Notes under the pieces: model-generated
Databases searched by the model: none
Seen by the model: only the letters and a program-made list of their open reading frames with translations
What the model was told of the DNA's origin: nothing
Origin: Humidesulfovibrio sp.
GTDB taxonomy: Bacteria > Desulfobacterota > Desulfovibrionia > Desulfovibrionales > Desulfovibrionaceae
Assembly (NCBI RefSeq): GCF_031082295.1
Contig: NZ_JAVHLD010000011.1
Span: 35,637-99,636, forward strand
Direction: 5' to 3'
Length of the DNA stretch: 64,000 nt
Made by a program: the position numbers and the translations under genes
Shown: piece by piece, positions 28,770-38,582 of the stretch
Numbering within the stretch: the stretch's first letter is position 1
Layout: every line of letters starts with the position of its first letter

Positions 28770-30068
28770 ATGAACCGCATCCTTCCCATGCTTTCTCTCG
28801 CCCTGTTGCTGCTCTTTCTGGCTGCACCGGCCCAGGCGGAGCGCAAGGTCGCTCTGGTCATTGGAAACGGAGCCTACAAGCACGCGCCCCCCCTGGCCAA
28901 TCCTGTGAACGACGCCCGGCTCATGGCCGAGTCTCTCAAGGCCATAGGCTTCGAGTTGGTCAACGGGCGCGCCCTCACTGACATCGCGGGGAAGACCGAG
29001 ATGGAGCAGGCCGTGCGCCGCTTTGGCGAGTTGATCCGGGGGGGCGGTGTCGGCCTGTTTTATTACGCCGGCCACGGGGTGCAGGTCGACGGCAAGAACT
29101 ACCTCATCCCCGTGGGCGCGGACGTGGCGGCCAAGACCCACATCAAATATGAGCTTGTCGACACGGACTACATCCTCGACGAAATGGCCAGTTCCAACAC
29201 CAGCGTGAACGTGATCATCCTCGACGCCTGCCGCAACAATCCCTTCGCCGGTCGCGGCCTGCGCGCCGTGACGCCGGGCCTGGCCTCGGTCATGGCGCCC
29301 AAGGGCACGCTGGTCGCCTACTCCACGGCTCCGGGCAAGACCGCCGCTGACGGCAAGGGAAGGAACAGCCCCTTCACCTCGGCTTTGGCCAAGGCCATCC
29401 GGGCTCCCGGCCTGCGCATCGAGGACGTGTTCATGCAGGTTGGCGCTGAGGTTGAACAGGCCACGGCCGGGGAGCAGTCGCCCTGGAAATCGGACAACCT
29501 GCGCGGCGTGTTCTGCCTGACCGGCCAGTGTGGCGCGCCTTCGACGCTCGCGCCACAGGCCACGAATGCCCCCAAGGCGACCGGCGGCAGCCACGCCGCA
29601 GCGGAGCAGGCCTTCTGGGACACCGTGAAGAACAGCCCTAACCCAGCAGACGTGCAGGCTTTTTTGGCACAGTTCCCCGAGAGCGAACTCGCACCTGCGG
29701 CGCGCATCCGGCTCAAGCAGCTGGGCAGGGGGCAGGACGCGCGACAGCCGGGGGCGGCGCTCACCTGCCCGGACTCGTTTGCCGGAAAGTGGACCACCAC
29801 GTATGGAGAGATGGTGGTCAGCCTTGAAGGCGACAGGGCCTCCGCCGTCTACGGCTACAACAACCGCCACGGAGAGCTGCGCGGATCAATTTCCGGGGGC
29901 GTCATCACCGGCGAATGGGTGGAGACCGACCTGGCCTCAGGCAGGGTGACCGGCACCGGGCCGGTCAGGCTGACCCGCTCCGTGGACGGCATGAGCTTCT
30001 CCGGGACGTGGTCTGAGACCGGCCTCTTCGGCAAGGGCGGCGCCTGGGTAGGCAAATGCCATCCCTGA
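28770..30068 (+). CDS. Exported caspase-like (C14) protein
   Basis: 432 residues (AGGAGG before ATG 28770). A signal peptide ends near APAQA. The metacaspase p20-like domain (about 24-240) has ERKVALVIGNGAY at its start, the catalytic His in YYAGHG (H102) and the catalytic Cys in DACRNNPF (C154), with a basic Arg next to the Cys. After a low-complexity linker (about 255-320) comes a TPR-like helix pair, then a beta-rich tail (TCPDSFAGKWTTTYGEM on) that looks like a lipocalin/META-type domain. Secreted caspase homologues are frequent in Proteobacteria; substrates are mostly unknown. Single-gene unit. Confidence 0.87.
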   Translation: MNRILPMLSLALLLLFLAAPAQAERKVALVIGNGAYKHAPPLANPVNDARLMAESLKAIGFELVNGRALTDIAGKTEMEQAVRRFGELIRGGGVGLFYYAGHGVQVDGKNYLIPVGADVAAKTHIKYELVDTDYILDEMASSNTSVNVIILDACRNNPFAGRGLRAVTPGLASVMAPKGTLVAYSTAPGKTAADGKGRNSPFTSALAKAIRAPGLRIEDVFMQVGAEVEQATAGEQSPWKSDNLRGVFCLTGQCGAPSTLAPQATNAPKATGGSHAAAEQAFWDTVKNSPNPADVQAFLAQFPESELAPAARIRLKQLGRGQDARQPGAALTCPDSFAGKWTTTYGEMVVSLEGDRASAVYGYNNRHGELRGSISGGVITGEWVETDLASGRVTGTGPVRLTRSVDGMSFSGTWSETGLFGKGGAWVGKCHP

Positions 30069-30128
30069 CCCCACGCGTTTTTCGATGCGCCATTGACCGG
30101 CACCGGGCATCGGCGTAGAGGCAAAACC

Positions 30129-30356
30129 ATGCACGTCACCATCAAATGCTTCGCCACGCTCTCGCGGTTCACCCCGCCCGATGCCGAGGCCTTCGCCATC
30201 ACCCCCGGCGAAACCGTGGCCGATCTCGTCAAGCGCCTGGGCATCCCGTCCGCGGACCTCAAGCTTGTGTTCATCAACGGCGCGCACGTCGAGCTTGACG
30301 CGCCCCTGGCCGACGGCGACCGCGTTGGCCTGTTCCCCGCCGTGGGAGGAGGCTAG
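30129..30356 (+). CDS. MoaD/ThiS family sulfur-carrier protein
   Basis: 75 residues from ATG 30129. Beta-grasp fold: TIKCFATLSRFTP, PGETVADLVKRLGIP, VFINGAHVELDAPLADGDRVGLFPAVGGG, ending in the free Gly-Gly that is adenylated and thiocarboxylated. The family delivers sulfur for molybdopterin/tungstopterin or thiamine. It is followed 2 nt later by a ThiF/MoeB/HesA-type E1-like gene, its expected activating enzyme. Confidence 0.9.
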   Translation: MHVTIKCFATLSRFTPPDAEAFAITPGETVADLVKRLGIPSADLKLVFINGAHVELDAPLADGDRVGLFPAVGGG

Positions 30357-30358
30357 CC

Positions 30359-31231
30359 ATGCCGCTGTCGCTCACTCTGGACGAAAACATCCGCGCCCTG
30401 TCGCGCCCGGACGCCCGGTCCGATGGCGGCCAGTGCAGGGTGCTGCCCTACTTCGCCGTGCTGGACCTTGCCCGCTCCCTGGGCCGCGGCAAGGCCAAGC
30501 CGCGCAGCAAGGCCATGCTCAACGTGGAGTTGGCCGCGCTGGAACTCGGCATCATCCCCGAGCGCTACCTGCGCAACAGCACCACCTACAGCTTTGCCGA
30601 GCAGATCCGCATGCTCAAGTCCCGCGTGGCCATGGTGGGCCTGGGCGGCCTGGGCGGACACGCCCTGGAGATACTGGCGCGCTCCGGCGTGGGCAGCATC
30701 TGCGCCGCCGACGGCGACGAGTTCCAGCCCTCCAACCTGAACCGCCAGCTCCTCTGCACCCGGCGCAGCCTCAACGGCTACAAGGCCGCGGCCGCGGCCG
30801 CGCGCGTGCACCTGATCAACCCGGCGGTGGATTTCGAGCCTGTGGCGGCCTTTCTCGACGAGGGGCTCATGGAACGTTTCCTGATGGGCGCGAGCCTCGC
30901 GGTGGATGCCCTGGGCGGCCTGCGCGACCGGCCAGCGCTGCTGCGCCAGGCGGCCAAGGCCGGCATCCCGCTGGTGACGGCGGCCGTGGCGGGCCAGGCG
31001 GGCTATGTGGCCACGGTGCTGCCCGGCGCCAAGGGGCCGTCGGACATCTTCGGCGCCGACAGCGAGGCCGCGGAGAACACCCTCGGCACACCGGCCCCGG
31101 CGGTGGCGACGGCTGCGGCGCTCATGACGGCAGAAGTGCTGAACATTCTCTGCGGGCGCGAGCCGAGACTGGCCGGAGCCATGCTCGTCTTCGACCTGGA
31201 AGGAATGAGTTTCGAGCGGGTGAGCCTGTAG
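30359..31231 (+). CDS. ThiF/MoeB/HesA family adenylyltransferase
   Basis: 290 residues. An N-terminal extension of about 75 residues of unknown role precedes the Rossmann ATP-binding core: MVGLGGLGGHALEILARSGV, the acidic DGDEFQPSNLNRQLL loop with its Arg, and LAVDALGGLRDRPALLRQAA. The paired CxxC zinc motifs of MoeB are absent, as in many HesA-like proteins. It should adenylate the Gly-Gly end of the MoaD-like protein encoded just before it. In Desulfovibrio-like genomes such pairs often lie next to tungsten aldehyde:ferredoxin oxidoreductase genes; none is present here. Confidence 0.88.
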   Translation: MPLSLTLDENIRALSRPDARSDGGQCRVLPYFAVLDLARSLGRGKAKPRSKAMLNVELAALELGIIPERYLRNSTTYSFAEQIRMLKSRVAMVGLGGLGGHALEILARSGVGSICAADGDEFQPSNLNRQLLCTRRSLNGYKAAAAAARVHLINPAVDFEPVAAFLDEGLMERFLMGASLAVDALGGLRDRPALLRQAAKAGIPLVTAAVAGQAGYVATVLPGAKGPSDIFGADSEAAENTLGTPAPAVATAAALMTAEVLNILCGREPRLAGAMLVFDLEGMSFERVSL

Positions 31232-31234
31232 CCC

Positions 31235-32455
31235 CTACCCCTGGAACTTGGCCCGGATGGCCCGCAGAACGTCCTGGATCTCCGCGAAGACATCCACCAC
31301 GTCCGGGTCGAACTGGGTTCCCCGGCCGTTCATGATCTCCTCCACCACCTGCTCCTCCGGCCAGGCATCCTTGTAGACGCGGGTCGAGATGAGCGCGTCG
31401 TAGACATCCGCCAGGGCCGTGATGCGCGCCTCGATGGGGATGTCCTCTCCGCTGATGGATTCGAGGCAGAGCTCGCGGGCCTCGCCCAGGTTGGCCGGGA
31501 GCCTGCCGGGATAGCCCTTGCCGTCCCAGCGCTCGTGGTGGCCCAGGGCGATGGCGCTGCAGACCTTGTCCAGCTCCGAGGTGGTGTTGGCGAACAGCGC
31601 TGCCCCGTAAACCGCGTGCCACTTCATGATGGCCGCCTCGTGCGGCTCGAAGCGCCCCGGTTTCTTCAGGATGGTGTCGCTGATGCCGACCTTGCCCACG
31701 TCGTGGAGCATGGCCGCCAGGCGCAGGACGTCCTTGTTGCGGCGGATGACATCCTCGGGCAGCCCCTTCTTCTTCGCCCAGCGCTGGTAGATTTCCGCCG
31801 AATACGCGCCCACGCGCTGGACGTGGGGGCCGGTTTCCTTGGGGTCGCGCATCTCGGCCATTTTCATCATGCGCAGCATGATCTCGCGGGTCATGATGCC
31901 TCGCTCGATGGTCACCGAGGCCGAGTTGGCGAACAGCGGCGCATACTGGATGTCGTCCTTGTTGAAGGGCCGATACACGTTGTTGCAGTCGCGCGCGTTG
32001 ATGAGCTGCATGACGCCCACGATCTTGTCCTGAAAGGTCTTGAGCGGAATGGTCAGCATGGAATGCGTGCGGTAGCCGGTGTCCTCGTCGAACTTTTTAT
32101 TGAAGGTATAGGGCTCCGCTCCGGTGAGGGCGTAGGCGTCGTCGATGACCAGGGACTCCCCGGTCATAGCCGCATAGCCCACGATGGACTTCTCGTTGAT
32201 GGGCACGGCAAAGTTGGTGTAGAGGTGCTTGCTCGCGTCCGCGCCCCTGAACAGGGTGTCGTTGTGCACATAGCTGAAGCGGAGGTTTTCGCCCTCGACC
32301 AGGAAGATGGAGCCGGCGTCGGCGTTGGTCATGCCCCGGGCCTCGCCCAGGACCCGGTCCAGGATGGCGTCCACGTCCTTGAGGGTGTTGAGTTCCTCGA
32401 TGACTGTAAGTATGTCTCGGATGATGTCATAAGGCTGGCGGTCAGTGCATTCCAC
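31235..32455 (-). CDS. GAF-HD-GYP protein, probable c-di-GMP phosphodiesterase
   Basis: 406 residues from GTG 32455 (CGGAG upstream). The N-terminal GAF domain (about 10-175) is followed by an HD-GYP domain: HDVGKVGISDTILKKPGRF, then GHHERWDGKGYPGRL with the GYP signature, and LADVYDALISTRVYK. These residues form the di/tri-iron site that linearises c-di-GMP. The usual TSRPYK is STRVYK, a mild deviation. Convergent with the HesA-like gene, 3 bp apart. Together with the diguanylate cyclase it shows active c-di-GMP turnover. Confidence 0.92.
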   Translation of the reverse strand: MECTDRQPYDIIRDILTVIEELNTLKDVDAILDRVLGEARGMTNADAGSIFLVEGENLRFSYVHNDTLFRGADASKHLYTNFAVPINEKSIVGYAAMTGESLVIDDAYALTGAEPYTFNKKFDEDTGYRTHSMLTIPLKTFQDKIVGVMQLINARDCNNVYRPFNKDDIQYAPLFANSASVTIERGIMTREIMLRMMKMAEMRDPKETGPHVQRVGAYSAEIYQRWAKKKGLPEDVIRRNKDVLRLAAMLHDVGKVGISDTILKKPGRFEPHEAAIMKWHAVYGAALFANTTSELDKVCSAIALGHHERWDGKGYPGRLPANLGEARELCLESISGEDIPIEARITALADVYDALISTRVYKDAWPEEQVVEEIMNGRGTQFDPDVVDVFAEIQDVLRAIRAKFQG

Positions 32456-32529
32456 AGGCGCTCCGGGGGTTGCGTGTCCAATTGCGGAATATTCCTACTC
32501 CCCTCCAAGAGAAAAATCCAGAGGCTGCC

Positions 32530-33249
32530 TTGACAAATACGCAAAACTTGATCCAGGCGGCCGGAGTGAAGAGCCTGGCCGAAGCGCGGATGCTCGCCGC
32601 CTGCGGCGTGACGCACGTGGGGCTGCCCCTGCGCCTGCCCGTGCACACGCCCGACGTGAGCGAGGCCGAGGCCAGGGACATCGTGCAGGGGCTTTGCCGG
32701 GCTGCGGCAACCGTGCTCATCACCTACCTGACCGATGCCCGCGAAACCCTGGAGCTGTGCCGCTATCTTGGGGTCGACGGAGTGCAGCTGCACGGGCGCA
32801 TGCCCCTTGCGGAGGCGCTGCGGCTGCGCGAGGCCGCGCCAGCGCTCCTCATCATCAAGAGCCTGGTGGTGGGAACCGCCAGCGAGGCCGCCCTGCTGGC
32901 CGAAGCCCAGGCGCACGCCACATGCGTCGACGCCTTCCTCACCGACACCTTCGACCCCTCAAGCGGGGCCAGCGGCGCCACGGGCAAGGCCCACGACTGG
33001 GCCGTCAGCCGCAGGCTGGCCGAGGCGCTCCCAAGGCCGCTCATCCTGGCAGGAGGGCTGACGCCGGACAATGTCGCCCGCGCCATAGAGGCCGTGCGCC
33101 CGGCGGGCGTGGACGCGCACACCGGGCTTGAGAATGCGTCCGGCGACAAGGACGAGGCGCTTGTGCGCCGCTTTGTGGCCGAAGCCAGAAAAGCCCTGGC
33201 GGCCTCGGCGCAGGGCACGGGACTTGCCAAAGCTCGCGATTCGGCGTAA
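32530..33249 (+). CDS. TrpF-like (phosphoribosylanthranilate isomerase family) protein without the catalytic Cys
   Basis: 239 residues from TTG 32530 (CAGAGG five bases upstream); an in-frame TTG at 32470 would add 20 residues. The beta/alpha-barrel shows TrpF landmarks: GVDGVQLHG, FLTDTF...GATGKAHDW around the catalytic Asp, LAGGLTPDNVARAIEAVRP and the final phosphate loop GVDAHTGLENASGDKDEA. But the first strand, normally KICG with the general-base Cys, reads IQAAG, and the PKSxR segment is also missing. Isomerase activity is therefore doubtful. It does not sit in a trp operon. A paralogue with another role is likely. Confidence 0.72.
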   Translation: MTNTQNLIQAAGVKSLAEARMLAACGVTHVGLPLRLPVHTPDVSEAEARDIVQGLCRAAATVLITYLTDARETLELCRYLGVDGVQLHGRMPLAEALRLREAAPALLIIKSLVVGTASEAALLAEAQAHATCVDAFLTDTFDPSSGASGATGKAHDWAVSRRLAEALPRPLILAGGLTPDNVARAIEAVRPAGVDAHTGLENASGDKDEALVRRFVAEARKALAASAQGTGLAKARDSA

Positions 33250-33252
33250 ATA
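33224..33252 (+). promoter_or_regulatory. Candidate promoter for infA
   Basis: TTGCCA (33224-33229) and TAAATA (33247-33252) are 17 bp apart, about 75 bp before infA and overlapping the end of the TrpF-like gene. Confidence 0.5.
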
Positions 33253-33328
33253 GCGGCACCTTACATGATCCCATGGGCGCAGAAAGGCAACTATGCCGAT
33301 GCGTTCCGGGACAATCTGCGGAGAATGC

Positions 33329-33547
33329 ATGTCCAAAGAAGAAGCAATTGAGGTCGAGGGCGTCATCCAGGAAGCCCTGCCCAACGCAATGTTCCGCGTG
33401 GAACTGCAAAACGGCCACAGCATCCTGGGCCACATTTCCGGCAAGATGCGCAAGCACTACATCCGCATCCTCCCCGGCGACAAGGTCAAGGTCGAACTCT
33501 CGCCCTATGACCTGACTCGCGGGCGCATCACCTTCCGCCTGCGCTAG
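33329..33547 (+). CDS. infA: Translation initiation factor IF-1
   Basis: 72 residues from ATG 33329 (CGGAGA upstream). OB-fold protein that blocks the A site during initiation. The sequence [40 protein letters not shown] and [15 protein letters not shown] is nearly canonical. Monocistronic: own promoter candidate and a strong terminator. Confidence 0.98.
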   Translation: MSKEEAIEVEGVIQEALPNAMFRVELQNGHSILGHISGKMRKHYIRILPGDKVKVELSPYDLTRGRITFRLR

Positions 33548-33568
33548 CCCCCCTGCACCTGTTCGCAC

Positions 33569-33605
33569 AAGCCCGCCCCCCACGATTGGATGGGGCGGGC
33601 TTTTT
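33569..33605 (+). terminator. Intrinsic terminator of infA
   Basis: Stem AAGCCCGCCCC with GGGGCGGGCTT (about 10 bp) and a T5 tail, 22 nt past the infA stop. Confidence 0.9.
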
Positions 33606-33731
33606 GCGTTCCTTGCGGCCGACTCTCTCGGAGGAACCCAACGAGTTGGCCGCCTTAACCCGCCATTGCGTCCAGGCCGGGGCATGGGCTATGCTCCGTT
33701 TGGCCGCGCCACATCCGGCCAGGAGGGCAGC

Positions 33732-33965
33732 ATGCAGAGACAACGCGGAGTGGTCAGCTACTTCAACGAGCGCAAGGGCTTCGGCTTCCTGCGCAATGCC
33801 GAGGGCCAGGACGTGTTCGTGCACTTCGCGGAGATCCAGCGCGATGGCTTCCAGACCCTCGCCCCCGGGGAGGAAGTGCTCTTCGACTACGCCGAAGAGG
33901 GGCAGGGCTTGCGCGCGGTGAACGTGGAAGTTCCTCAGGTCAGGCCCACGCTGCGCCGCCCCTGA
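33732..33965 (+). CDS. Cold-shock domain protein
   Basis: 77 residues from ATG 33732 (AGGAGGGCAGC upstream). The RNP1-like KGFGFLRN and RNP2-like VFVHFAEI motifs of the CSD fold are present, after the usual GVVSYFNERKG. Single-stranded nucleic-acid binding and RNA chaperone role. The tail after position 65 is short and basic. Confidence 0.93.
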   Translation: MQRQRGVVSYFNERKGFGFLRNAEGQDVFVHFAEIQRDGFQTLAPGEEVLFDYAEEGQGLRAVNVEVPQVRPTLRRP

Positions 33966-34088
33966 ACTGGACCGCCCAGACGGGCAGGCGCTCACACCCG
34001 TCCATTTTTAAATTCTTGTATGGACTTTTTTTGCTGTCCTTGTGTATGGAGGAAATAGGATTCCTCCCACGGCACCAGAGGGCGGCTC

Positions 34089-37000
34089 ATGTCACAGCCT
34101 GAAACAACCGCTTTGCCAGCAAGCTGGAGCATTCCAGACAAGTATCTGGGGCCTTTTTTCGCCCTGGCGTACTTTTGCTTGGCCTGGGGCGGAAAATTCC
34201 TGTCCTTCGAGCCCGCCAATTTCGTCGTATTCTGGCCCCCCAGCGGCCTGTTCGCAGCCGCCCTGCTGTGCACCGAAAAACGCCTCTGGCCCCGCCTGGT
34301 TCTTGCCGCCTATGCCGCCAACATGTGCTTCGACCTGCTGAACGGCAAGCCCGTTGAGGCCGCGCTTGGCTTCGCCCTGGCCAACGCCGTGGAGGCCGTC
34401 AGCGGCGCATGGCTGGTGCGCAGCATCGTGCCGGTGCGAACCAAAGGCTACCTGGGCATGCGCGAACTGCTGGTCATGCTGACCTGCTCCGGCTTTGTCG
34501 GCCCGGCCCTGGGCGCCCTTGTGGGCACCACCGTGCTGTCCCTGGTGTTTGGTGTCGGCTTCACCCCCTTTGTCTGGCTTCTCTGGTGGAGCTGTGACAG
34601 CATCAGCGTCATGGTTCTGGGCATGGGGCTTGTGGCCTTCCACCGCTATGGGCACGACATCCTGCGCCCACGCCAAGCTGCACGCTGGGCCGAATTCCTG
34701 ATTCTTTTGGCCGTGGTGCTCGGCTCGACGGCGTTGATCTTCCACGACCACTCGCGCCTGGAGTACAAGTTCCTGCTGTTGCCGCCGCTGATCTGGCTGG
34801 CCTTCCGCTTCCGGGTGCTCGGGGTGTGCGTGGCCGGCCTGGCCTTGGTGCTCATTGCCGTCGTCCTGACATTCCGGGCGCATTCCACAATCGCAGCCCC
34901 CCTGGCGTACAGCGTCTGGCACCTGGAAAACGTGCAGCTTTTCCTGGGCACGGTCTTTGCCACCATGCAGGTGCTTGCCGTGGCCCTTGAAGAACGGCGG
35001 CGGACCGGTGAAGCCCTGCGGGCCAGCAACATCAAGTACCGCGACCTGTTCGGTGCCATTCAGGACCCGGTGCTGGCGACGGACAGGGGAACGGGCCTCG
35101 TCGTGGAATGCAACCAGGCGGCGGAGCGCTATTTCGGCCGGGCCAGAGAAGAATTGCTCGGGCTGCACCAGAGCGCCCTGCACCCCAAGGCCCATCCGGG
35201 CGCAGGCGTCGCAAGCTTCAAGCAGGCGCCGACCGACAACGACCTGGGTCGTGACATCCAGGTGATTGCCGCCGGGGACGAGGTGCGCCTCGTCTCCATA
35301 CAAAGCACCATAACCACCGTGAACGACCGCGAGGTCCTTCTGAGCATCCTCCATGACGTCACCGCGCGCAGGCAGGCCGAGGAGGCCCTGCGCCGGAGCG
35401 AGGCGAAGTTCCGCAACCTCTTTGAGGAGATGAACGACGGATTTGCGCTGCATGAGATCATTTGCGACGAAGCCGGACGGCCTGTGGACTACCGGTTCCT
35501 GGAGGTCAACCCGGCCTTCGAGCGCATGACCGGACTCAAGGCCGAGAGCCTGGTGGGCAGAACCGTTCTGGAAATCCTGCCCGACACCAAACCGCGCTTC
35601 ATTGAAATCTACGGCCAGGTCGCGCTCACCGGGAACCCAGCGGAGTTTGAGGAATTCTCAGGAGCTCTCGGATGCTGGTACGAGATCAAGGCCTATTCGC
35701 CCTCGCCAGGGATGTTCGCGGTGCTCTTCCAAGACATCACCGCAAGCAAGCGGGCGGAGGTGGCGCTCCAGCAGAGCGAGGAGAAGTTCCGCACCGTGGC
35801 CGACTTCGCCTACGACTGGGAGTACTGGCGCGGCAACGACGGCGCGATGATATGGGTGTCCCCGTCCTGCGAGGTCGTCACCGGCTATTCCGCCGACGAA
35901 TTCATGGCGGACCCGGAACTCCTGTTCAGGATCATCCACCCGGACGACGAGGACGTCTGGCAGGAGCACCATCAGCAGATGGAGCAGGAAGGCAGCGAGC
36001 CGAGCGAGATCGACTTCCGCATCGTCCACAGGTCCGGCGCCACGGCCTGGGTGAACCACTATTGCCGAAACATCACCCGGCCGGACGGCACGCTGCTTGG
36101 CAGGCGATCAAGCAACAGAGACATCACAGACCGCAAGCAGGATGAGGCCGAACTCATCCGCAACAAGGAACTGGCCGAAGCCGCCAACCGCGCCAAGAGC
36201 GAATTCCTGGCCAACATGAGCCATGAGATCCGCACGCCCCTGAACGGAGTGCTCGGCATGCTCCAACTCCTGCGCGGCCATGTCTCCCAGGAAGAGCAGG
36301 CGATGTACACCGGCATGGCTTTTGAGGCCGGGAACAGGCTGCTGACCCTCCTGAACAGCATCCTCGACTTCTCCAGGCTCGAACTGGGCCAGGAAACGCT
36401 GAAGACCCAGCCCTTCTCGGTTCGGGATCTGCTCAAGTCAGTGTTGAGCATGTACCTGCTAGCCAGCCGCGAGAAGGGGCTCAAGATTTCCGCCTCCGTC
36501 CACGAGAGCGTCCCCGGGAAGCTCCTCGGAGACGAGGCTCGCCTGCACCAGGTCCTGTTCAACCTCGTGGGCAACGCGGTCAAGTTCACCCCCGCCGGCT
36601 CCGTCCACATCGACGCCTGGTCGCAACCCTCTACACTCAATGCCGGCGCCATCTGGCTCTACGTCACCATCACCGACACGGGCGTCGGTATCCCGGATGA
36701 CAAGCTTGAGCACATCTTCCAGCGCTTCACCCAGGTGGACTCCTCCTTCGCCCGGCCGTTCGAGGGCGCAGGGCTAGGCTTGGCCCTGGTCAAGCGCATT
36801 GTGACCCTGATGCGCGGCAACATCCTGGTGGACTCCGAGGTGGGCGCCGGCACCACCATCTCCGTGGCCCTGCCACTTGAGTTGCCGGGAGCAGAGCATA
36901 CACGGTCGGCCAAGCGCAAAGGGGATGAGCTGGACATTCTCAGGCCCCTTAGCATCCTGCTGGCGGAGGACGAGGCCATCAGCCAGATGGCCACGACCCT

Positions 37001-37328
37001 GACGCTGCAAAAATTGGGGCACAAGGTCCTTAGCGTGAACAACGGCCTGGAAGCTCTGGAGGCCCTGCGCGACAGGGACTTCGACTGCATCCTCATGGAC
37101 GTGCAGATGCCGGAGCTGGACGGCGTTGCCGCCACAAAGGCCATCCGCAGCCTGGTGGGCATGAACGGGAAGTCCAAGATTCCCATCATCGCGCTCACCG
37201 CCTACGCCATGCCCGGCGACCGGGAACGCTTCCTGGCCGCGGGCATGAACGACCACGTGACCAAGCCCGTGCAGCAGGCCGAACTGCTGCGCGCCCTGCG
37301 CCAGGTCGCGACACGCTCTCTCCAGTAA
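34089..37328 (+). CDS. MASE1-PAS(x3) hybrid sensor histidine kinase
   Basis: 1079 residues. An N-terminal membrane block of about eight helices (25-305) with [16 protein letters not shown] matches the MASE1 sensory domain. Three PAS regions follow (about 318-430, 440-555, 565-690), the last with IHPDDEDVW. HisKA has the phospho-acceptor in [11 protein letters not shown] (H712), HATPase has [20 protein letters not shown] and [12 protein letters not shown], and a C-terminal receiver holds D1004 in [11 protein letters not shown]. No HPt domain is visible, so a separate phosphotransfer protein is likely. Output partner unknown. Monocistronic as far as seen. Confidence 0.93.
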   Translation: MSQPETTALPASWSIPDKYLGPFFALAYFCLAWGGKFLSFEPANFVVFWPPSGLFAAALLCTEKRLWPRLVLAAYAANMCFDLLNGKPVEAALGFALANAVEAVSGAWLVRSIVPVRTKGYLGMRELLVMLTCSGFVGPALGALVGTTVLSLVFGVGFTPFVWLLWWSCDSISVMVLGMGLVAFHRYGHDILRPRQAARWAEFLILLAVVLGSTALIFHDHSRLEYKFLLLPPLIWLAFRFRVLGVCVAGLALVLIAVVLTFRAHSTIAAPLAYSVWHLENVQLFLGTVFATMQVLAVALEERRRTGEALRASNIKYRDLFGAIQDPVLATDRGTGLVVECNQAAERYFGRAREELLGLHQSALHPKAHPGAGVASFKQAPTDNDLGRDIQVIAAGDEVRLVSIQSTITTVNDREVLLSILHDVTARRQAEEALRRSEAKFRNLFEEMNDGFALHEIICDEAGRPVDYRFLEVNPAFERMTGLKAESLVGRTVLEILPDTKPRFIEIYGQVALTGNPAEFEEFSGALGCWYEIKAYSPSPGMFAVLFQDITASKRAEVALQQSEEKFRTVADFAYDWEYWRGNDGAMIWVSPSCEVVTGYSADEFMADPELLFRIIHPDDEDVWQEHHQQMEQEGSEPSEIDFRIVHRSGATAWVNHYCRNITRPDGTLLGRRSSNRDITDRKQDEAELIRNKELAEAANRAKSEFLANMSHEIRTPLNGVLGMLQLLRGHVSQEEQAMYTGMAFEAGNRLLTLLNSILDFSRLELGQETLKTQPFSVRDLLKSVLSMYLLASREKGLKISASVHESVPGKLLGDEARLHQVLFNLVGNAVKFTPAGSVHIDAWSQPSTLNAGAIWLYVTITDTGVGIPDDKLEHIFQRFTQVDSSFARPFEGAGLGLALVKRIVTLMRGNILVDSEVGAGTTISVALPLELPGAEHTRSAKRKGDELDILRPLSILLAEDEAISQMATTLTLQKLGHKVLSVNNGLEALEALRDRDFDCILMDVQMPELDGVAATKAIRSLVGMNGKSKIPIIALTAYAMPGDRERFLAAGMNDHVTKPVQQAELLRALRQVATRSLQ

Positions 37329-37601
37329 GTCCCGGCCCTGCCGAGCCGACCAGCAGACGATTCCCCCGTTCGCGTCGGCAATATCCGCAACAGTCGACCC
37401 TGGCCGCCCACCACAGCCTCAAGGCAATGCAGCTTTTTCATTTCATAACAGCATGTTAAAGACAAAGCGCCACGCGGAAGGCTTTGAGGCTGCGCCATTG
37501 TCCCCGGCGCTGCACCTGTGCTATGGTGGAGATCAAGCGCCTCTGGACGTGTCCAGTGTCGGCGGTGCGCCGGGTTTCGCGTCCGGCAATCAGGGGGAGG
37601 A

Positions 37602-38570
37602 ATGGGTCTGACCACAGGGGAAGCGCCTTCACACCCGGCAAAGCGGAATTTGTTCCGACCCGCCCTGGCGCTGTGCGCCCTCCTGTTGCTGTGCCTGGGC
37701 TGCGCCGCCTGCGCCGAGGACGAGCCGACCCGGCGAGTGGACCTTTCCAAGCGCCAGGAGACCGTCCTGCCCACGCCGGAAGCGGGCATCACCTACGCCT
37801 ACCTGCCCCAGTACTCGCACACCACGTCCTACAAGCGCCACCACCTGCTGGTGGAATACCTGCGCCAGGCCACGGGCCTGCCCATCCGGCAGGTTTTCCC
37901 GAACACGTTCGACGAGCATATGAAGATGGTGGCCCAGGGCGACATCGACATCTCGTTTTCCAATCCGTTCGCCTACATCAAGCTCTCGACCGGAGGCGCT
38001 CGCTGCTTCGCCCGCAGCCTGGAGGCCACGGGTAGGCCGGAGTTCCGCGGCCAGATCATCTGCCGCAGCGACAACCGCGCCATCAAGACCCTGGCCGACT
38101 GCCGGGGCAAGCGCTGGATCGCCGTGGACCCGCACTCGGCTGGCGGCTTCCTGTTCGCCCTGGGGCATTTCTACGACCAGGGCCTGAAGCGCCGCGACTT
38201 CGCGGAGATCGCGTTCGCGCCCGGCCCGGGCGGCAAGCAGGAGAACGTGGTGCTGGCCGTGCTGGCCGGAAAATACGACTTCGGCTCCATCCGCGAGGGC
38301 ACGCTTGACGTGCTCAAGGGCCGCATCGACCCGGACCAGATCCGCATCCTCGCGCGCACCGAGGCCTACCCAGGCTGGCTGTTCGCCGCCCGCAAGGGGC
38401 TGGACGAGCACGTGGTGGCGAAGGTCGCCCAGGCCATGTTCGCGCTCAACCCGGACACCCCGGAACATGCTGCCATCCTGGAGGCGGCGGGCCTCAAGCG
38501 CATCATCCCGGCCAGGGACCAGGACTTCGACCCGGTGCGCGAGCTCGTGCGCAAACTCGAACTGGACTAG
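37602..38570 (+). CDS. PhnD-like phosphate/phosphonate-type solute-binding protein
   Basis: 322 residues from ATG 37602 (GGGGGAGG upstream). A hydrophobic N-terminal stretch ends with LLCLGCAAC, a probable signal/lipobox. The mature part is a type II binding fold of the PhnD/TctC-like class: ITYAYLPQYSHTTSYKRHHL, MVAQGDIDISFSNPFAYIKL, the CRGKRWIAVDPHSAGGFLF segment and LAGKYDFGSIREGTLDVLK. No transporter genes follow; a histidine kinase begins 12 nt later. It therefore probably serves as the periplasmic sensor of that kinase. Ligand unknown. Confidence 0.88.
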   Translation: MGLTTGEAPSHPAKRNLFRPALALCALLLLCLGCAACAEDEPTRRVDLSKRQETVLPTPEAGITYAYLPQYSHTTSYKRHHLLVEYLRQATGLPIRQVFPNTFDEHMKMVAQGDIDISFSNPFAYIKLSTGGARCFARSLEATGRPEFRGQIICRSDNRAIKTLADCRGKRWIAVDPHSAGGFLFALGHFYDQGLKRRDFAEIAFAPGPGGKQENVVLAVLAGKYDFGSIREGTLDVLKGRIDPDQIRILARTEAYPGWLFAARKGLDEHVVAKVAQAMFALNPDTPEHAAILEAAGLKRIIPARDQDFDPVRELVRKLELD

Positions 38571-38582
38571 GGGGACGGGAAC

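Noticed and set aside
32530..33249. Canonical trpF annotation
   Set aside because: The catalytic Cys of strand one is absent and there is no trp context.
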